A stretch of 64,000 nucleotides of DNA. It comes from Usnea hakonensis. Taxonomy: Eukaryota > Ascomycota > Lecanoromycetes > Lecanorales > Parmeliaceae. The notes below the pieces were generated by a model. It had not been told where the DNA came from. It did no database searches and was given only the letters and a program-made list of their open reading frames with translations. The stretch spans positions 186,001 to 250,000 of the forward strand of contig BLJB01000164.1 of the NCBI GenBank assembly GCA_013423325.1, given 5' to 3'. This document shows positions 24,352 through 35,399 of this stretch, piece after piece. A program made the position numbers and the translations under genes. How positions within the stretch are numbered: the first letter of the stretch is position 1; each line of letters opens with the position of its first letter.

Positions 24352-24751
24352 GCGCCTTGCTCGTTCGGTCAAATTGATGATTGTTTATGTCCATTCTCAT
24401 GTAGCATTTTCAAATGAAGTGGTTCCAGTATTGACGGATGGATCTTAGCGCCAATACTTGTTTCCATCCATCTTACTGGCTCTCCGAACAGTCATGAGTA
24501 GACTCTTGCCATGCCGGATCGCACCTAAGGATCGCTCCTACCTCTTGAAAGCCATTCTCCTAGCGTCAATAAGCTCAAGCCAGGGTTGTTCAGCTTCCGG
24601 TCATTCGTGACCTTCAATCCACGAATTAAAAACAGCTTCTGCCGCGCCAAACAGTCTTTTTCAAGCGTTGCAACTTTAAAGCCAGCGTTATAGTGTGCCG
24701 TCAATTCTCGAATACGTTTGTACACAGTTACTCATCCCTACAGTGGTGCTC
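24352..24751. other. Intergenic region after vosA
   Basis: This 400-nt spacer carries the vosA 3' end and the promoter of the next gene on the same strand. Nothing else is seen. Confidence 0.55.
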
Positions 24752-27291
24752 ATGTCGAAAAGCCCTTCACCAGGTACGCTTGTTACACACAAAACCATTT
24801 GTGATGGGATAGATCGCTCATTTCTGCAGTGGGCGTCGAATCGGACAACGACCCCGAGAGCGAGCTACCGATTCCCACAAATGAAGACAGGGTGACCTAT
24901 CACCTGACAGATTCACGCGGACGACGTCTTTTTCCTCTACGCCGTCCTTCCATACCATGTTCCGTAAGGTCCAACGTCAACGCCGTTTGGGGCTCCCCCC
25001 CGTCCGAAATCTCACATTCAATGGATCACACGCCTAAAGATCGCCAAGTGTACAACAGCCAAAGCAGCAGTCCAAGCTCCGTTGACTCCGTTAATACGGT
25101 CAAAGTCCACCGATCTCCAGCTCCCGAGCGGCTATTCTCACAAGCAGATCCAGGGGCTGGGGAAAACGCCAGTGTGCAAGAATCATATCTGTCCGAATCG
25201 CTCCCTGATTCTCGTTCAGTCAAACAGCCAATAAACCCTTACCATATGTCAAACAAGAGTCCGGAGACTGGCGTTTGTGCGCCATTATATACCGATACAC
25301 ATGCTCGTGGCAATCTTCAGTGGAAGTCTATGGCAAAATTCCACAGATCCCGCTATCGTCTGAGGCCCAGGGCCCTATTACAACTTTCGAATGGCCAGCA
25401 AATGGGCCATGTTTCAAACGAATCCCGAGATACGCTCGTCCCTACCATGGACTCTTTCGATGGTGACGGACCCTCAAGCTTTGTGCCTCGCCAATGGAGC
25501 CAGTGGAGTGACTCATCAGAGATGGCTGCCAAGCCCAAAATACTACCTATCGAATCCCACCAACACTCGGCTCAAGAAGAGTATGATTGTGTCGCTACTT
25601 ATGACCAGGGCTGTCCTGATGTCTCAGCCTTCGAGATCGCGACCTTCGACTGTACGGTGAAGCTATCTACCGTCGCCACAGTCACTAGCAATGGAAATCT
25701 GCATGTCAACCATCTTGTTCTTTTGTCTGTCATAGCCCCCATGGAAGAATCCGGAAGCTTGAAAGTAGGCCTCTCCTTCCAGGTCACAAGTGCGCTTCAC
25801 GAAAATTGCGTTCACAGCTTGGGGGCAAGCCAGTCCTCAATACTTTTCAGACAAGACGTCTCTCAACCCGGCTTGTTCCCGCACGAAGGGGCAGAATTGA
25901 TTGTTGTACGCGATAGGTGTGATGTAGAGAAGCCTATCAGCCTGTACTTTGCTTTCATATATCCCTCGCCTTGTCCATCTGTGACGACATCGCTCCCTAC
26001 TTTTCGACCCAAGGAAGGAAGGTCAATCTCAGAGCTTGTCTTCATTGCAGAACCTCTACCATCGCTGAGCATGAAGACTTTCATCAACGACCCGCTAAGC
26101 AGCTGGAAATTGTGCGATCATCCCCTCCGTCAAGTCACCTGCTACGAGCGAATTGACCTGCCCCGACTCTACCCTGCAGGCTTTAAAGATGACATACAGA
26201 TGAGACTAGTAAAACTCGCCCCTGTTCGCTTTCAAACGCTTGGAGATTCATGCCTCTCTAGCTTTGTTCAAAAGCTAGAGATCACCGTTTATGACCGCCC
26301 TGGGGAACCAATGGAATGCGGGATGAGCTTCGTACTCGAGATTGGAGCAACTACCGCCCTCGTATCTTTGGACCCCCATGGCTGGGAACCTCGATACTTT
26401 ATCCTTGATGGTCGGGTAGCGACTGAGAAAGGCGGAGAATGTTGGATAGATAAAGAAGGGCACATAACGATATTTAAAAATGCTCACATGTCTCCTGGTC
26501 CAACCATGGTAGAGACTTACTGGCAAGGACCTCCAAAACAGGGCAAACTTGATGGCTACAGCACAATGTATCTGCCGCTACCTAGGGTCACGGATCGCAA
26601 AGTGCTGGGAGGAAAGTTGACATGCCACGATAACGAGTGTAAGAAACCCGGGCAACGAAGCTCTTCGTTTTCGTCGATTGTGACATCAATTGTTCTTCTC
26701 AATCATCTCGGGGAAAGGAGGCGCATCTATGACTCTGCGGATGCAACTTATACCCTACTCCCCACCATGGATGCCGGTTACAAGATCCTTCATAAACGCG
26801 CTGCAGAGTCAGGCTCCCAATACCCTTGCCGTGCACTTCTCAACCGCCATCCTTCCCAACCGATTCGTGAGGATACCCAGCTCTTTGCACCAGGTGCTCG
26901 GCATTCGGGAGCGACAGCGAAAACAAATAACGACAAAGGCTTGGACAGTCCCGCTGAAGATCTAGAAGGGGCAGTAATGTCCCCAAGAGAAGCCGTGAAA
27001 GCTTTGTTACTAGCCTTGTTCCTTTTACTTTTGGTAGTCCCGGGCTTCTTGCTCTTGGTCGAACACGTCCGCGGGGGAAACGACGGCAACGAGCCCACGA
27101 GCTGGAGCGGCGAGCATGCGATGAGCGGGAACGGCCTCGAACCGTTACGTGCAATTCTTGACGTGGTGGACTGGGAACCTTTGCAGCCTGCCGTGGGGGG
27201 ATCGGTGAATGACGCTGTCGAGAGAGCAAAGTGTGAGGGATGGAGGGATTGGGTTGATTATGGCAGTGGGTGGAAGGGTTGTCTCCCGTGA
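24752..27291 (+). CDS. Unknown fungal protein with C-terminal membrane segment
   Basis: A 22-nt first exon (24752-24773, MSKSPSP) joins a long exon (24830-27291) across a 56-nt intron (GTACGC to CTGCAG), giving 827 residues. The first 250 residues are Ser/Pro-rich and disordered. Residues about 260-650 look folded, with alternating hydrophobic strands and conserved-looking Cys and Trp (DPHGWEPRYFILDGRV, GGECWIDKEGHITIF). One strong hydrophobic helix, LLLALFLLLLVVPGFLLLVE, lies near residue 735, about 75 residues from the end, followed by a Trp-rich acidic tail. No signal peptide is seen, so a single-pass protein with a large cytosolic N-terminal part is likely. I do not recognise the family. 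Confidence 0.78.
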
Positions 27292-27664
27292 GTGTTGGGG
27301 AGGATTGGAGACCTTGATGGTTTTACTTTGTATTAGAATAGCGGCTTGTTTTTGACCATCGTTAGTAGTATATCGATACCCCGGCTTGAAGCCATGAATG
27401 TAGAATATATTTTGGTGCTTGTAGATGAGCATGGTACGCTGAGCGTGGTAAAGATATTCCTTTTACCTTTGACAGCTTCGGAATAGATAAGGACCGTGGC
27501 CGGAACAGGAACATGTTTTTCGACTTGGGAAAATGTCTATGCTATATTGGTGATTATCTAGGCTAGGGTATCGCAAAAATCATCGATAGGAGTCTCCAAT
27601 TCCATTCATGCATACAAAGCCGAAAAAAAGAGCCCATCACATCCATCCATCCATCACAACCACC
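27292..27664. other. Intergenic region between convergent genes
   Basis: This holds the 3' ends of the unknown membrane protein and of the ferric reductase. I see no further gene. Confidence 0.6.
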
Positions 27665-29759
27665 TCACCAACCAAATCCCTCAGCGTGCAAATACACCCC
27701 CTGCGCCCCACTGCCCTTGTGCACGGCCCTCTCATCGCTAATCTTCGCCACCGTCGTCCGGACCACCGCGTTCAGTCCCAACGGTCCGCACACCGCGACG
27801 CCGGTCTCGCCATTTGCGCGGTCTAAGGCGCTCCAGAGCAACTCGTGGATGGGCGGACGGCCGGAGATGAGGGTTGCGAAGGAGGAGATGGTGGGGGTGG
27901 TGGGGTCTTGCTCTTTCTTTTTGTTATTGCAGCAAGTGGGGTTGGGTGGTGGGATTGCGGTTGTGATTGTTGGGATGGCGGGGGATTTTTCGTTGGGGTC
28001 GGGGGTGCTGGTGGAGTCTTTTGCGGTGTCGATGTCGTCGCTTGATGGCAGGGAGTTGCGGACGCAGCAGCATGGACCGAGGGATTTGTCGCATTGGCAT
28101 CCCGTTTGCTTTGCCGTATCGGATGATTCTGTGAAAGTGTCGTCGCAGGTTACGAAAATCTTGACCGCAACGTCTATGCCGGAAGCGCGGAGCTGAGCGA
28201 TCGCGCTGGATAGCTCTCCGGCAATCCAGGAGGTCCAGGACCTGTTCTTGACGACCCAGACGAACTCTAGACGGCGGACGGGCAGCCGTTGCGATGAGGC
28301 GCGGTGAGCAATATCGAGGAGTTGGGGGAGAATGAATGTCACGCCGGTGGAGCCGGCGATGAGGAGAACAGTGTCGAAGGCGGCAAAGTCGGCATGGGAA
28401 CCGCCGTATGGACCATCGATCAGGACTGTGTGAGTCTGTTGGGGTACTATGGCGTCTTGTTGAGTCGTTGGTAGAAGAGTAGCGGTGGATGAGTCGGCGG
28501 ATATCAGGAGGCGGTTTGTGAAGCCTTTGTGGCCTTTCAAGATGAAGACTAGGTCGTTGTTATGCGATGAAGGCACTGACGCGATTGTGGCCGGGTGGGA
28601 TTGAATCAGGCCAAGTTTGGGAATGTTGAGAAGGACGTGGGCTCCAGGTCTCCATTTCTGTACATGCTTCATTTGGACTCGGATCTTCGTCACGCCACCT
28701 TTAAAGGAGGTCAAGGTGGCACGCCCAGGTTGGATGTTGTTGTATGCAAAGCGCAGAGTGCGGATCAAACGGTCGACGATATACAATGCGATAGGAATGT
28801 ATATGTAAACGCGAGAGTACAGAGCGGTGGAGGGCAGATGCATCATTATGGCAATTATGAATCCAAAGAAGGTGATTAGGTGCTGAATGACAAAGAATTC
28901 GTAGGAGAAGTTCCTAAATGGTGCAAGGGTACTGAGATTGAGCCAGAGCAGTATAGCGTATGCCGCTATACCAGTTGGAGGGCACGAATCTGTAGACCAT
29001 TCCATGTGTACTAGACCGTAAAGACTCCATCCGTAGTTTTGGTACCCCAAGTGCAGGGTAGCAAGAAGAAGGAGGACCCGAGACACCCATCGATGAAGTA
29101 CGTTAAGCCGCTCGTACGAGACACCGGTTACGAGGCCAATCAGATTGTTCTTGCCAGCAAGAAGAATCAAGAGGGGTACTTGAGCGACGGCCAGCCATGC
29201 CGCTCGGATACCTAGCGCTTGGTAATGCTGCGCGCCCGGAACGTCGTTATCGATAAATTCAAGAGCAAGGACGAAGCCCAGGTAAGCCAGGAGAAGACTG
29301 ATGGTGCCAAAGGGTGGAACTTTGACCCAGAAACCTCTTTTGGCTGGGGTGAGCTGCACATAGGATACCTCACGTAGTATGGCGGTGACAGTGGCCACGG
29401 ACGTTGTGAAGATATTCCTCGGTCTGGCTGGATACGTTATATTGACCGCTGCAGCGCGGATCCTGGTAGCATATTAACAATGGACCTTGATTGTGATCGT
29501 CTAGGAACATGCATGCATACCTTAAATGGAGGATTACTGTCTGAAGGAAGTTGAAGATGGCAGTGATGCCAATGATCATGACGATACCATACCAAAAGTA
29601 TCTTGCAAAGGCATTCCCCGAGATCTGCAAATCAGTGTCATCGAGAATTTCGCCTAGAAAATCCATGGCTTGAATATCATTTGTAAAATTAACGCCGGTA
29701 GCATTCAAGGCAGAGGATGAGTCGTCGGCCATGCCGGCCATGGACATTGATGTATCCAT
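27665..29759 (-). CDS. Ferric/cupric-chelate reductase (FRE family)
   Basis: Exons 29759-29521 and 29462-27665 flank a 58-nt intron (GTATGC to TACCAG) and give 678 residues. The transmembrane ferric-reductase domain carries two histidine pairs with the canonical 13-residue gap, His203/His217 and His274/His288, which ligate two haems. An FAD-binding block (HPATIAS, residue 369 region), DGPYGG, AGSTGVTFILP and a C-terminal CGPLGLN complete the FAD/NADPH module. Such enzymes pass electrons from cytosolic NADPH across the plasma membrane to Fe3+ or Cu2+. A Ser/Thr/Pro-rich insertion in the NADPH half holds Cys535, Cys537, Cys544-546 and Cys590-591, a metal-ligand-like set that I do not know as a general family trait. 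It is divergent from the Ctr copper transporter, which suggests joint control. Confidence 0.95.
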
Positions 29760-30767
29760 CTTGATGAATGAGAATGGATTAGGATTAGGAATGTAAAGAC
29801 TGTGTGGTATCTACCGCGAGGAATGTTTTGAAGAAGGAAAGGTTTGAATGAAGGAAATATTTTGATTGGCAAGTCATGCACGAGGTATGCATATGCATCA
29901 GGAAGGAACGGCGTGACTATGGCAATGCAATGCATGGCACGTGTAAGAAAAATGACCCCGTAAAAAGCAAACACAGTTTACAACATTAAGTACTCCATTT
30001 TTAATTTTTGCCCCCCATTGCGGACTCGGAGCACAGCACTACACTACATCATATCAAGCACAAAGGACAAAGAGTGAGAGAGGCTGAGAGGCTCGGTGAA
30101 TACGATTCAAGTCTTAGCGCAAAAACTAGATGCTTTAGCGCGCGCAAACTTGCTCAATCTCCCTCTCCCTCTCCATCTCCGGCCTCCACCCTCATCCTTC
30201 GGCATCAACTAAGTCAGCCTGATCGTATCGTATGGCGGCGGTGCTGGTTGTTTCAATGCTACCTTATCCACTTAGACGTTACATGTCCAATCAACCTCGA
30301 TTATGCTGTGTAGGTACAAACGAATATATACTTTCCACAGAAGAACAAGAAGCAGATCAGATCCATCTTACATGCCCAACACTTCCTACTTAGTAGTGCC
30401 TCGTTCCGCCGCTTGGATCCAGATCAACCATCGTTGCTTCCTTTACGCTTTTGGCATATTTCTGGAAGGCATACAAGCTTGACCATTTCTCTCTCGATTG
30501 CGCCTTCTCCCTGCTGAGTTTGCCCCATCCACATCTCATTCCCCCCCCCCCCCCCCCCCCTTTTTTTTTTTTTCCCCNNTTTCCCCCCCCCCCACCCCTT
30601 CCCCCCCCCCCCCCAACTCTTTGTTTTTCCTTCACCACAAGAATCATTACCATCTTAGAATCTCGAATCTTGCCGTCTAACCTCGCAAGCTACTGTGAAG
30701 CATTCATTCTTTCTACCGTATTCATAAGCCCGGTATAGCAGTTTAACAATATCATTTCATTTGCATA
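29760..30767. promoter_or_regulatory. Shared upstream region of the reductase and copper-transporter genes
   Basis: This is about 1 kb between two divergent starts. CTTGCTCA at 30149-30156 differs by one base from the Mac1-type copper-response core TTTGCTCA, which is weak evidence. A homopolymer tract with an N gap lies at 30541-30614. I see no coding sequence. Confidence 0.45.
30541..30614 (+). repeat. Poly-C/poly-T tract containing an assembly gap (NN)
   Basis: About 20 C, 13 T and 4 C precede two undetermined bases at 30578-30579. Then come 3 T, 11 C, a short interruption and 14 C. Length and sequence here are unreliable, and the true gap may be larger than two bases. Confidence 0.9.
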
Positions 30768-31698
30768 ATGGACATGTCTCCACCTCCTCTAACACTTCCT
30801 TCAAATTCCACGTGGAGCTCTCCTTCAATCTCTACCACGACCACCACGACCACCGCAACCATGTCCATGATGATGTCCATTTTTGTCGTGTCCACAGAAA
30901 CCGCACTATTCACGGAAAAATGGAAGCCCTCAAACACGGGCCAGTACGCTGGCCTTTGCATCTTCCTCATCGTCTTCGCCGCATTGTTCCGTGGTCTTAT
31001 CTCTTACAAGGCAATACTGGAGCATGGATCGCGACTGACCGAGTCGCAGCGACAACAAGTCGGTGGCACTGGCGAGAAGCAGGGCGGTGACGGAGGCAGA
31101 CTTCGTGAGAATGACATTGGAGCTCGCAACAGAAAAGATAGGAGGAACAGCAGTCCATTGGGGAAAGGCAGTCCATTGAGGAACGGCAGTCCGTTGGAGA
31201 AAGGCAGTCTATGGAGGAACAGCAGTCCGTTGGAGAAAGGCAGTCCATCGAGGAAGAGCATTCCGTGGAGGCTCAGTACGGATGTGAGTAAAAGCAATTT
31301 CCTTTACATCTATAGAATCCTTGAGAACCAAGCCGTGTCTCGGTAGCAGAATGCTCGCTACCTTACCCATGATTCTCTGACCGCCCAGCGATTTGGCCTC
31401 AAAGAATCCATATTAAGTGGGAATTGTGCAGGTTCCGAGAGCAGGTCTCGATACAATTATCGCTACCGTCGGATATTTCCTGTTGGTCGTCCGGCACCCA
31501 ATTAGAAGCTTTGCATTCTAATCTCTCTGCAGCATGATCGCGGTAATGACGATGAACGTTGGCTACCTCTGCTCTGTCCTCGGTGGCACATTCCTGGGCA
31601 GCCTAATATGTGGCCGCTTTGCAGTCAACTTCTTGCCGGAAAAAAAACCAACTCCCCACTCGAGTTCTTACCAACTGCCCTGGGATCACACCTCTTAA
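30768..31698 (+). CDS. Ctr-family high-affinity copper transporter
   Basis: Exons 30768-31283, 31432-31481 and 31533-31698 give 243 residues. Intron 1 is 148 nt (GTGAGT to GTGCAG) and intron 2 is 51 nt (GTTGGT to CTGCAG). The N-terminus is short, with MDMS and a later TMSMMMS cluster, Met-rich as Ctr proteins use to capture Cu+. TM1 is GQYAGLCIFLIVFAALFRG. TM2 contains the M-x3-M copper filter (LMIAVMTMNVGY), and TM3 has the GxxxG packing motif (GGTFLGSL). Between TM1 and TM2 the cytosolic loop is enlarged by tandem SPLEKG/SPLRNG repeats (residues about 129-164). Ctr proteins act as trimers importing Cu+ across the plasma or vacuolar membrane, and they need a reductase such as the divergent neighbour. 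Confidence 0.93.
31151..31258 (+). repeat. 18-bp coding minisatellite in the Ctr gene
   Basis: Six complete 18-bp units, with consensus like CAGTCCGTTGGAGAAAGG, follow each other without gaps. A degenerate seventh unit runs to 31276. Every unit keeps the reading frame and encodes a six-residue SPLEKG-type repeat in the loop after TM1. Confidence 0.9.
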
Positions 31699-32442
31699 TT
31701 GCAAAACAAGAGTCTGCTATGGGGCTCTATATTCGTGCCTGGTAATCGCCTCGCGGAAGGCTGCAACGTAAGGATCCTCGGCCACAATATGGTAGACTGC
31801 TCCATTATTTGCTTGGGATTAGGCGATGCCTGCTCTTTCTGGTTTGCTGGAGTTCAGATTATTATGGGCTTTGCGAAATCGCCTTGACTTTATGTTGGCA
31901 TTCTAACACAGTATAGCCAGTATAATGTATGATAGAATGAATGATACCCAATACCATGCAGCAAGCTTACCCGTAAGCTGATCATATAGCGCCCACGACA
32001 CGTAATACGATTATACGATTAGGTGACGCGTTGAAAATTTCTTTACAGGCCCTTAAGCCTCGGTCGTAGTAAATGTGGCAATTTTTGCTGACTACCGATG
32101 CCAAGAGCCAAGAGCCAAGAACTTCCGCCAACAATAATACCTAGAGCTTCTCTCCAACGTCATTTCTTCAAGATCGTATGTATCACGACTAAAACCATGA
32201 ACCTCTTGGTTTCAATTGGAACTTAGGTCTGTATATCTTCTGCAGCTTCATTCGCAATCTTGTCTGGTTCGCAGAGACGTACATCGGGGCCTATCATCCA
32301 AAGTCCTCTCGCGGCTAGCACCTCTGTTGGGACATTCGTACATAAAGCAGCCTGTCACGGGCACTTCGCGGCTGCCAACAACTCCTGTTCCATTGGAGTC
32401 ACCTCCAAGGCTCCAAGCTAATTCCTTTCCTACATCACGACC
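31699..32442. other. Intergenic region before the epsin gene
   Basis: This carries the Ctr 3' flank and the epsin promoter and leader. GCCAAGA occurs in tandem near 32100-32118. I see no gene. Confidence 0.55.
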
Positions 32443-34383
32443 ATGTCGAAAGTCGTTCGGAGCGTAAAGAATGTTACCAAAGGCTATTCTCATGTCCAAG
32501 TCAAGGTTCGCAATGGTATGCGCCGCCTTAGAGCCATATATGGTACAGCAACTAATCCTGCTTCCTAGCAACGAGCAACGATCCATGGGGACCCACCGGT
32601 ACAGAGATGAGCGAGATTGCTCAGTTTACTTTCAATGGGTACAGTCACCATCCTCTCTCATCACCTATCATACTAAACCTGGGCAGCTCCAATGACTTTT
32701 ACGAGATAATGGATATGCTCGACAAGCGGATGAACGATAAAGGGAAAAACTGGCGTCATGTCCTCAAGTCGCTGAAGGTGCTAGATTATTGTCTCCACGA
32801 AGGATCAGAGTTAGTTGTGACTTGGGCCCGTAAGAATGTTTACATCATAAAAACTTTGAGAGAGTTTCAATACGTTGATGATGATGGCAAAGACGTCGGC
32901 CAAAATGGTGAGCAAACATCTATGTTACACTTTAGGCCAAGGCTAATCAGGATCAGTGCGAGTCTCCGCAAAGGAACTCACGTCCTTAGTCCTGGATGAG
33001 GAGCGTCTACGGACTGAGCGATCTGATCGAAAAACATGGAAGTCAAGAGTCACTGGCATTGAAGAATTTGGACCTCAGGGATCCGGGTACGGGGGCGGTA
33101 GTGGCGAACAACTAAACTCTCCCCAAAGACGTAGAAACGAGAGGCGCAAGCAAAACGCTACTGACGAGGAAGATGCGGAGTACAAGCTAGCAATTGAAGC
33201 CAGCAAGTACGAGGCAGAAGAGGATAGAAAGCGAAGGAACACATCTGCAGAACCCCCGTTGGACGATGACCTAGCAAAGGCTATAAAGCTTAGCAAAGAA
33301 GAGGAGGAGTTGCGCAGACGGGAGTTGGAAGAGAGCAATGCTGCTTCGTTGTTTGATGATACGCCAGCGCCCAGCAGTCAACAGCCGCAGTACACGGGCT
33401 TCAATCAAGGTTATCAGCAGCAGGGTGCGGTAGACTGGTTCGGCAATCCCGTGGACCAGCAACCGCAACAGCCACAATCTACAGGCTATCTTAATAACGC
33501 CTACTCACAGCCTACAGGCTTCCAGAACCAGCAAACTGGCTTCCAAAACGGATTCCAACCTCAACAGACCGGGTTTGATCAATCACAATTCCAGCAGCAA
33601 CAGCCAAATTACATGCAACCGCAATCAACAATCCAGCCACAGCAGACTGCTTTCGATAGCTTGAACAATCCATATAATCAACAACAGAATGGGTTTGGCA
33701 ACCAATTTCAGCAACAACAGCAACCTCAACAAGCCAGCTCGCCGGCAGCTCAACCCGGTAGTCACAATCCTTGGGCAACGAATCAGACACAATATGATAC
33801 GTTGAAGCCTATGCCGACTGGATCAAATAACCCCTTTGCGTCGAACCGTCCGCAAGCCCAACAGCAGCAAACTGGTCCACCATCCTTGAGTTCTCTTGCA
33901 GAGCAAAGAACTGCGACGAATTTTAATAATCAGTCCTCCTTCAACCCCATTGCCAACTACCAAGCGCCTCAGCAAACGGCCACACAACACAAACCACAAA
34001 ATCCTCAACATGACCGTCTCAACGCTCTGTTAGCATCGGGCGAAGGTATGGATACTTTTGGTAATACCGGCGAGATGCGTATCCCTGCCCAACACACGGC
34101 GCCAGGTACTTTCGTCAACAGTTCCGGGCAAGGTCTCAACAAATTGCATGCCTCCCAAACCGGGACCAACCCGTTCTTTAGCCAGCAATTCACCGGGGGT
34201 CCTCAGATGCAAGGTAATTATGGAGCGCAGCAACAGCAAAACCGCATGGCACCAGCGCAAACTGGGCCAGCAGGTGTCAACGGTTTCGGGGGAAGCCCAT
34301 TTGGACATGCAAATAATAACCCCTTTGGGGCTCAGCAGTCGCATCAAGGTCAACAGCAGGGAGGAAGTCTGATCGACTTGTAG
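32443..34383 (+). CDS. Epsin (ENTH domain, UIM and NPF motifs)
   Basis: Exons 32443-32515, 32569-32638, 32687-32907 and 32957-34383 give 596 residues; the introns are 48-53 nt, all GT-AG. Residues about 10-145 are a full ENTH domain: NATSNDPWGPTG, FYEIMDMLDKR, NWRHVLKSLKVLDYCLHEGS and NVRVSAKEL. This binds PtdIns(4,5)P2 and bends membrane. Two ubiquitin-interacting motifs follow at about 192-209 and 222-240, both with the acidic-then-LAIEAS or AIKLS pattern. The rest is Gln-rich with repeated PQQTGF-like units and NPF motifs (NPFAS, NPFFS, NPFGA), which bind EH-domain proteins such as Pan1 and Ede1. It is the fungal Ent1/2 orthologue, acting as an endocytic adaptor. The C-terminal clathrin box is represented only by a GGSLIDL end. 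Confidence 0.95.
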
Positions 34384-35399
34384 TCAAGCGGAGTTGGGCT
34401 CAGGCCAGCAGGGGTATGGCGACATTTGCATAGCGGAGTTTTTGATTTGGCATTTTCGTGCTCGGGGAGGTGTTGATACCATTGAGGCTGCGATACTCGC
34501 TTTCAGCTGTTAGAGATTCTGTCTCTGTCCCGACATGATACTCAAATATGATATCTTATGCTAAACCCCCAATCGTGGTTCTGCCATGAGTGCGCAGGAT
34601 GAGAGGCCCGTCAATGCAGGATGTGCTACTTTCGCAAGTGGGACTTGGTGGCTGCTTGAGCGCCGCCTTCCAATCGAGGTCTGCTCCTTCCGGTCGCTGT
34701 CACCGAGCATCTCCAATCAGGCAGATTTTGGAGGTGGCCATGATTAAAGTACTCTACGGGGGACTTCAAAGTACCTTAGTGTATTAATGGAATATTTGCC
34801 TTGTAGGGAGGACCCGGCACCGAGAGTGGATGACGGTTGGAGCCGCGGCTTCACTCTTCGGTTCTCATTGTTCTCATATTCTCTCAAATTCATTTTACTT
34901 TACCTTAGCTCTTTTTCTTCTTCTTCTTCTTCTGCTTCTCCTTCTTCTCCTTTACTTTCTCAATTTTATCACTTGCCCTTTCTTTTCTGCCCTCTACTTC
35001 ACTTTACTACTATTGTGTAAAGTACAATACAAACCTATTCACTTGAAATATATAAGGCCGCTCTTTCCTCTTCCTATTCACCTAAGCTATATAGAACCAG
35101 CCTCTCTCCTCTTCTCTTCTCTTCTCTTCTCTTCTCTTCTCCTTCTCCTTCTCCTTCTCTTGCTCTTCGGAAAGGTTTCACAGCACTATACTTCTACTTA
35201 CCTCTTACACCTTGCTTCAGCTTTGTTTCTTCCATACCAAACGCTGTATATTCATTACGATACACTCTTCCATTGTGCAAGAGCTGACTGAGATTGATCC
35301 ACCTCTCACCACTATCCACAAAACAAATATTAATTCTATTCCCCACTCAATATTCTCGGAAAATTCCCCAATAATTCAACTTCAAGATTTTGTACCACC
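34384..35399. other. Intergenic region with pyrimidine-rich leader
   Basis: This is about 1 kb between tandem genes. From about 34900 to 35165 the plus strand is strongly C/T-rich, with (TTC)n near 34915-34960 and (TCTTC)n near 35108-35160, as often seen in promoters and 5' leaders of highly expressed fungal genes. Confidence 0.6.
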
